Below, piece by piece: positions 5,490 through 6,075 of a stretch of 6,075 nucleotides of DNA. The notes under the pieces are model-generated. The model had not been told where the DNA came from. It ran no database searches and worked only from the letters and a program-made list of their open reading frames with translations. The stretch comes from Avoscillospira sp045589035 (GTDB lineage Bacteria; Bacillota; Clostridia; Oscillospirales; Oscillospiraceae). The stretch lies in contig JAZNFJ010000029.1 of the NCBI GenBank assembly GCA_045589035.1, positions 1-6,075 of the forward strand, read 5' to 3'. Position 1 is the stretch's first letter. The number at the start of each line of letters is the position of its first letter. The position numbers and the translations under genes were made by a program.

Positions 5490-6075
5490 ATGCGTACATC
5501 CACAGAAATCGGCTCCGCCGCCAAAATTATCGGCGAAGAAAGAGCCATTGAACTCTATGCCAAGGCCGGCTTTGATGGCTGGGATTTTTCCTTGTTTGCT
5601 CCCATGCTGTGCAAGCATCACTACTACACCAACAGCTGGATCGACGGCCTATACGGCTCTGACTATCTGAAAATCGCCCGGCAGCTGAAGAAAGTCGGTC
5701 TGGACAACGGTATCGTCTGCAACCAGTCCCATGCCCCCTTCCCCTTCTATGGCAAGAACATCCGGGACTATATCATGCGCGCCATTGAATGCACCGCAGA
5801 AGCCGGTGGTGAGATCTGTGTGGTCCATCCCAACAACAAGCTGGGCCCGGAAGAAAATGCCATGCTCTACCAGACCCTTCTGCCCTTTGCCAAGGAGCAC
5901 GGTGTCAAGCTGGCCACGGAAAATATGTATGACTGGGACAGTTCCTTTGATCATCCCGTCTTTGCCTCCTGCGCCACCGCCGAAGGCTTTTGGGATGTGC
6001 TGAACGCCGTGGATGACGAATATCTGGTGGGCTGTCTGGACATCGGCCATGCGGAGATGGAATATATCAGCGGCA
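5490..6075 (+). CDS. Sugar phosphate isomerase/epimerase family TIM-barrel protein (second of tandem pair, 3' end outside window)
   Basis: The open frame runs from the ATG at 5490 to the window edge, giving 195 residues of an expected ~285. It is a paralogue of the preceding gene. By hand alignment about 118 of 195 residues are identical (about 60%), with one single-residue gap in the variable region around residues 37-60. Conserved positions include H81 (QSHAPF), H113, E144 (ATENMY), D184 and H187 (CLDIGH). The C-terminal metal ligands lie beyond the window. The two copies differ most at residues about 37-59, a loop that in this fold lies near the active-site mouth, and at about 150-158. That pattern suggests different substrates or partners rather than redundancy (inference). 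The gap to the upstream gene is one base, so the two are surely co-transcribed. Confidence 0.88.
   Translation, partial: MRTSTEIGSAAKIIGEERAIELYAKAGFDGWDFSLFAPMLCKHHYYTNSWIDGLYGSDYLKIARQLKKVGLDNGIVCNQSHAPFPFYGKNIRDYIMRAIECTAEAGGEICVVHPNNKLGPEENAMLYQTLLPFAKEHGVKLATENMYDWDSSFDHPVFASCATAEGFWDVLNAVDDEYLVGCLDIGHAEMEYISG

Noticed and set aside
4618..5490. Possible frameshift or fusion between the operon genes because of the very short gaps
   Set aside because: Each gene has its own stop, SD and ATG, and each protein starts and ends where family members do.

Overview
The window looks like an accessory sugar-degradation locus from a moderately GC-rich, low-GC-phylum (Firmicutes/Bacillota) gut-type anaerobe. 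The Oscillospiraceae/Ruminococcaceae area is my best guess. The basis is strong purine-rich Shine-Dalgarno (SD) sequences before every gene, C/G-rich third codon positions in the genes with sharply AT-rich intergenic DNA, and the gene families present. No species can be named from the sequence alone.

Layout. Positions 1-172 hold the last 56 codons of a PHP-domain (histidinol-phosphatase-like) hydrolase. It is followed without a gap by an AraC-family regulator (184-1020) whose SD overlaps the upstream stop codon. A symmetric hairpin with A- and T-tracts (about 1040-1072) then separates this rightward pair from a convergent gene on the minus strand, an octopine/nopaline (opine) dehydrogenase-family oxidoreductase (1083-2189). 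An AT-rich divergent control region (about 2190-2397) carries candidate promoters in both directions, a dyad and a six-codon mini-ORF. From it a rightward operon starts: a GH78 alpha-L-rhamnosidase without a signal peptide (2398-4620), then two tandem, paralogous TIM-barrel sugar isomerase/epimerase-family proteins (4625-5488, and 5490 to the window end, incomplete). The gaps between these genes are 4 and 1 nt.

How the genes may work together (inference). The cytosolic GH78 enzyme would release a terminal rhamnose, or a related deoxysugar, from an imported glycoside. The two metal-dependent TIM-barrel proteins would isomerise, epimerise or otherwise process the sugar or glycone. The divergent dehydrogenase shares the control region and may perform a redox step on a related substrate. 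The AraC protein, with an N-terminal cupin-type sensor domain, is the obvious candidate for a ligand-responsive activator of the divergent promoters. No transporter, rhamnose kinase or aldolase is visible; these would lie outside the window. I see no RNA gene, mobile element, CRISPR array or phage signal.

The most unusual points are the pairing of an opine-dehydrogenase-type gene with a rhamnosidase operon, the two back-to-back epimerase paralogues (about 60% identical by hand alignment), and the mini-ORF whose stop codon lies inside the rhamnosidase SD.
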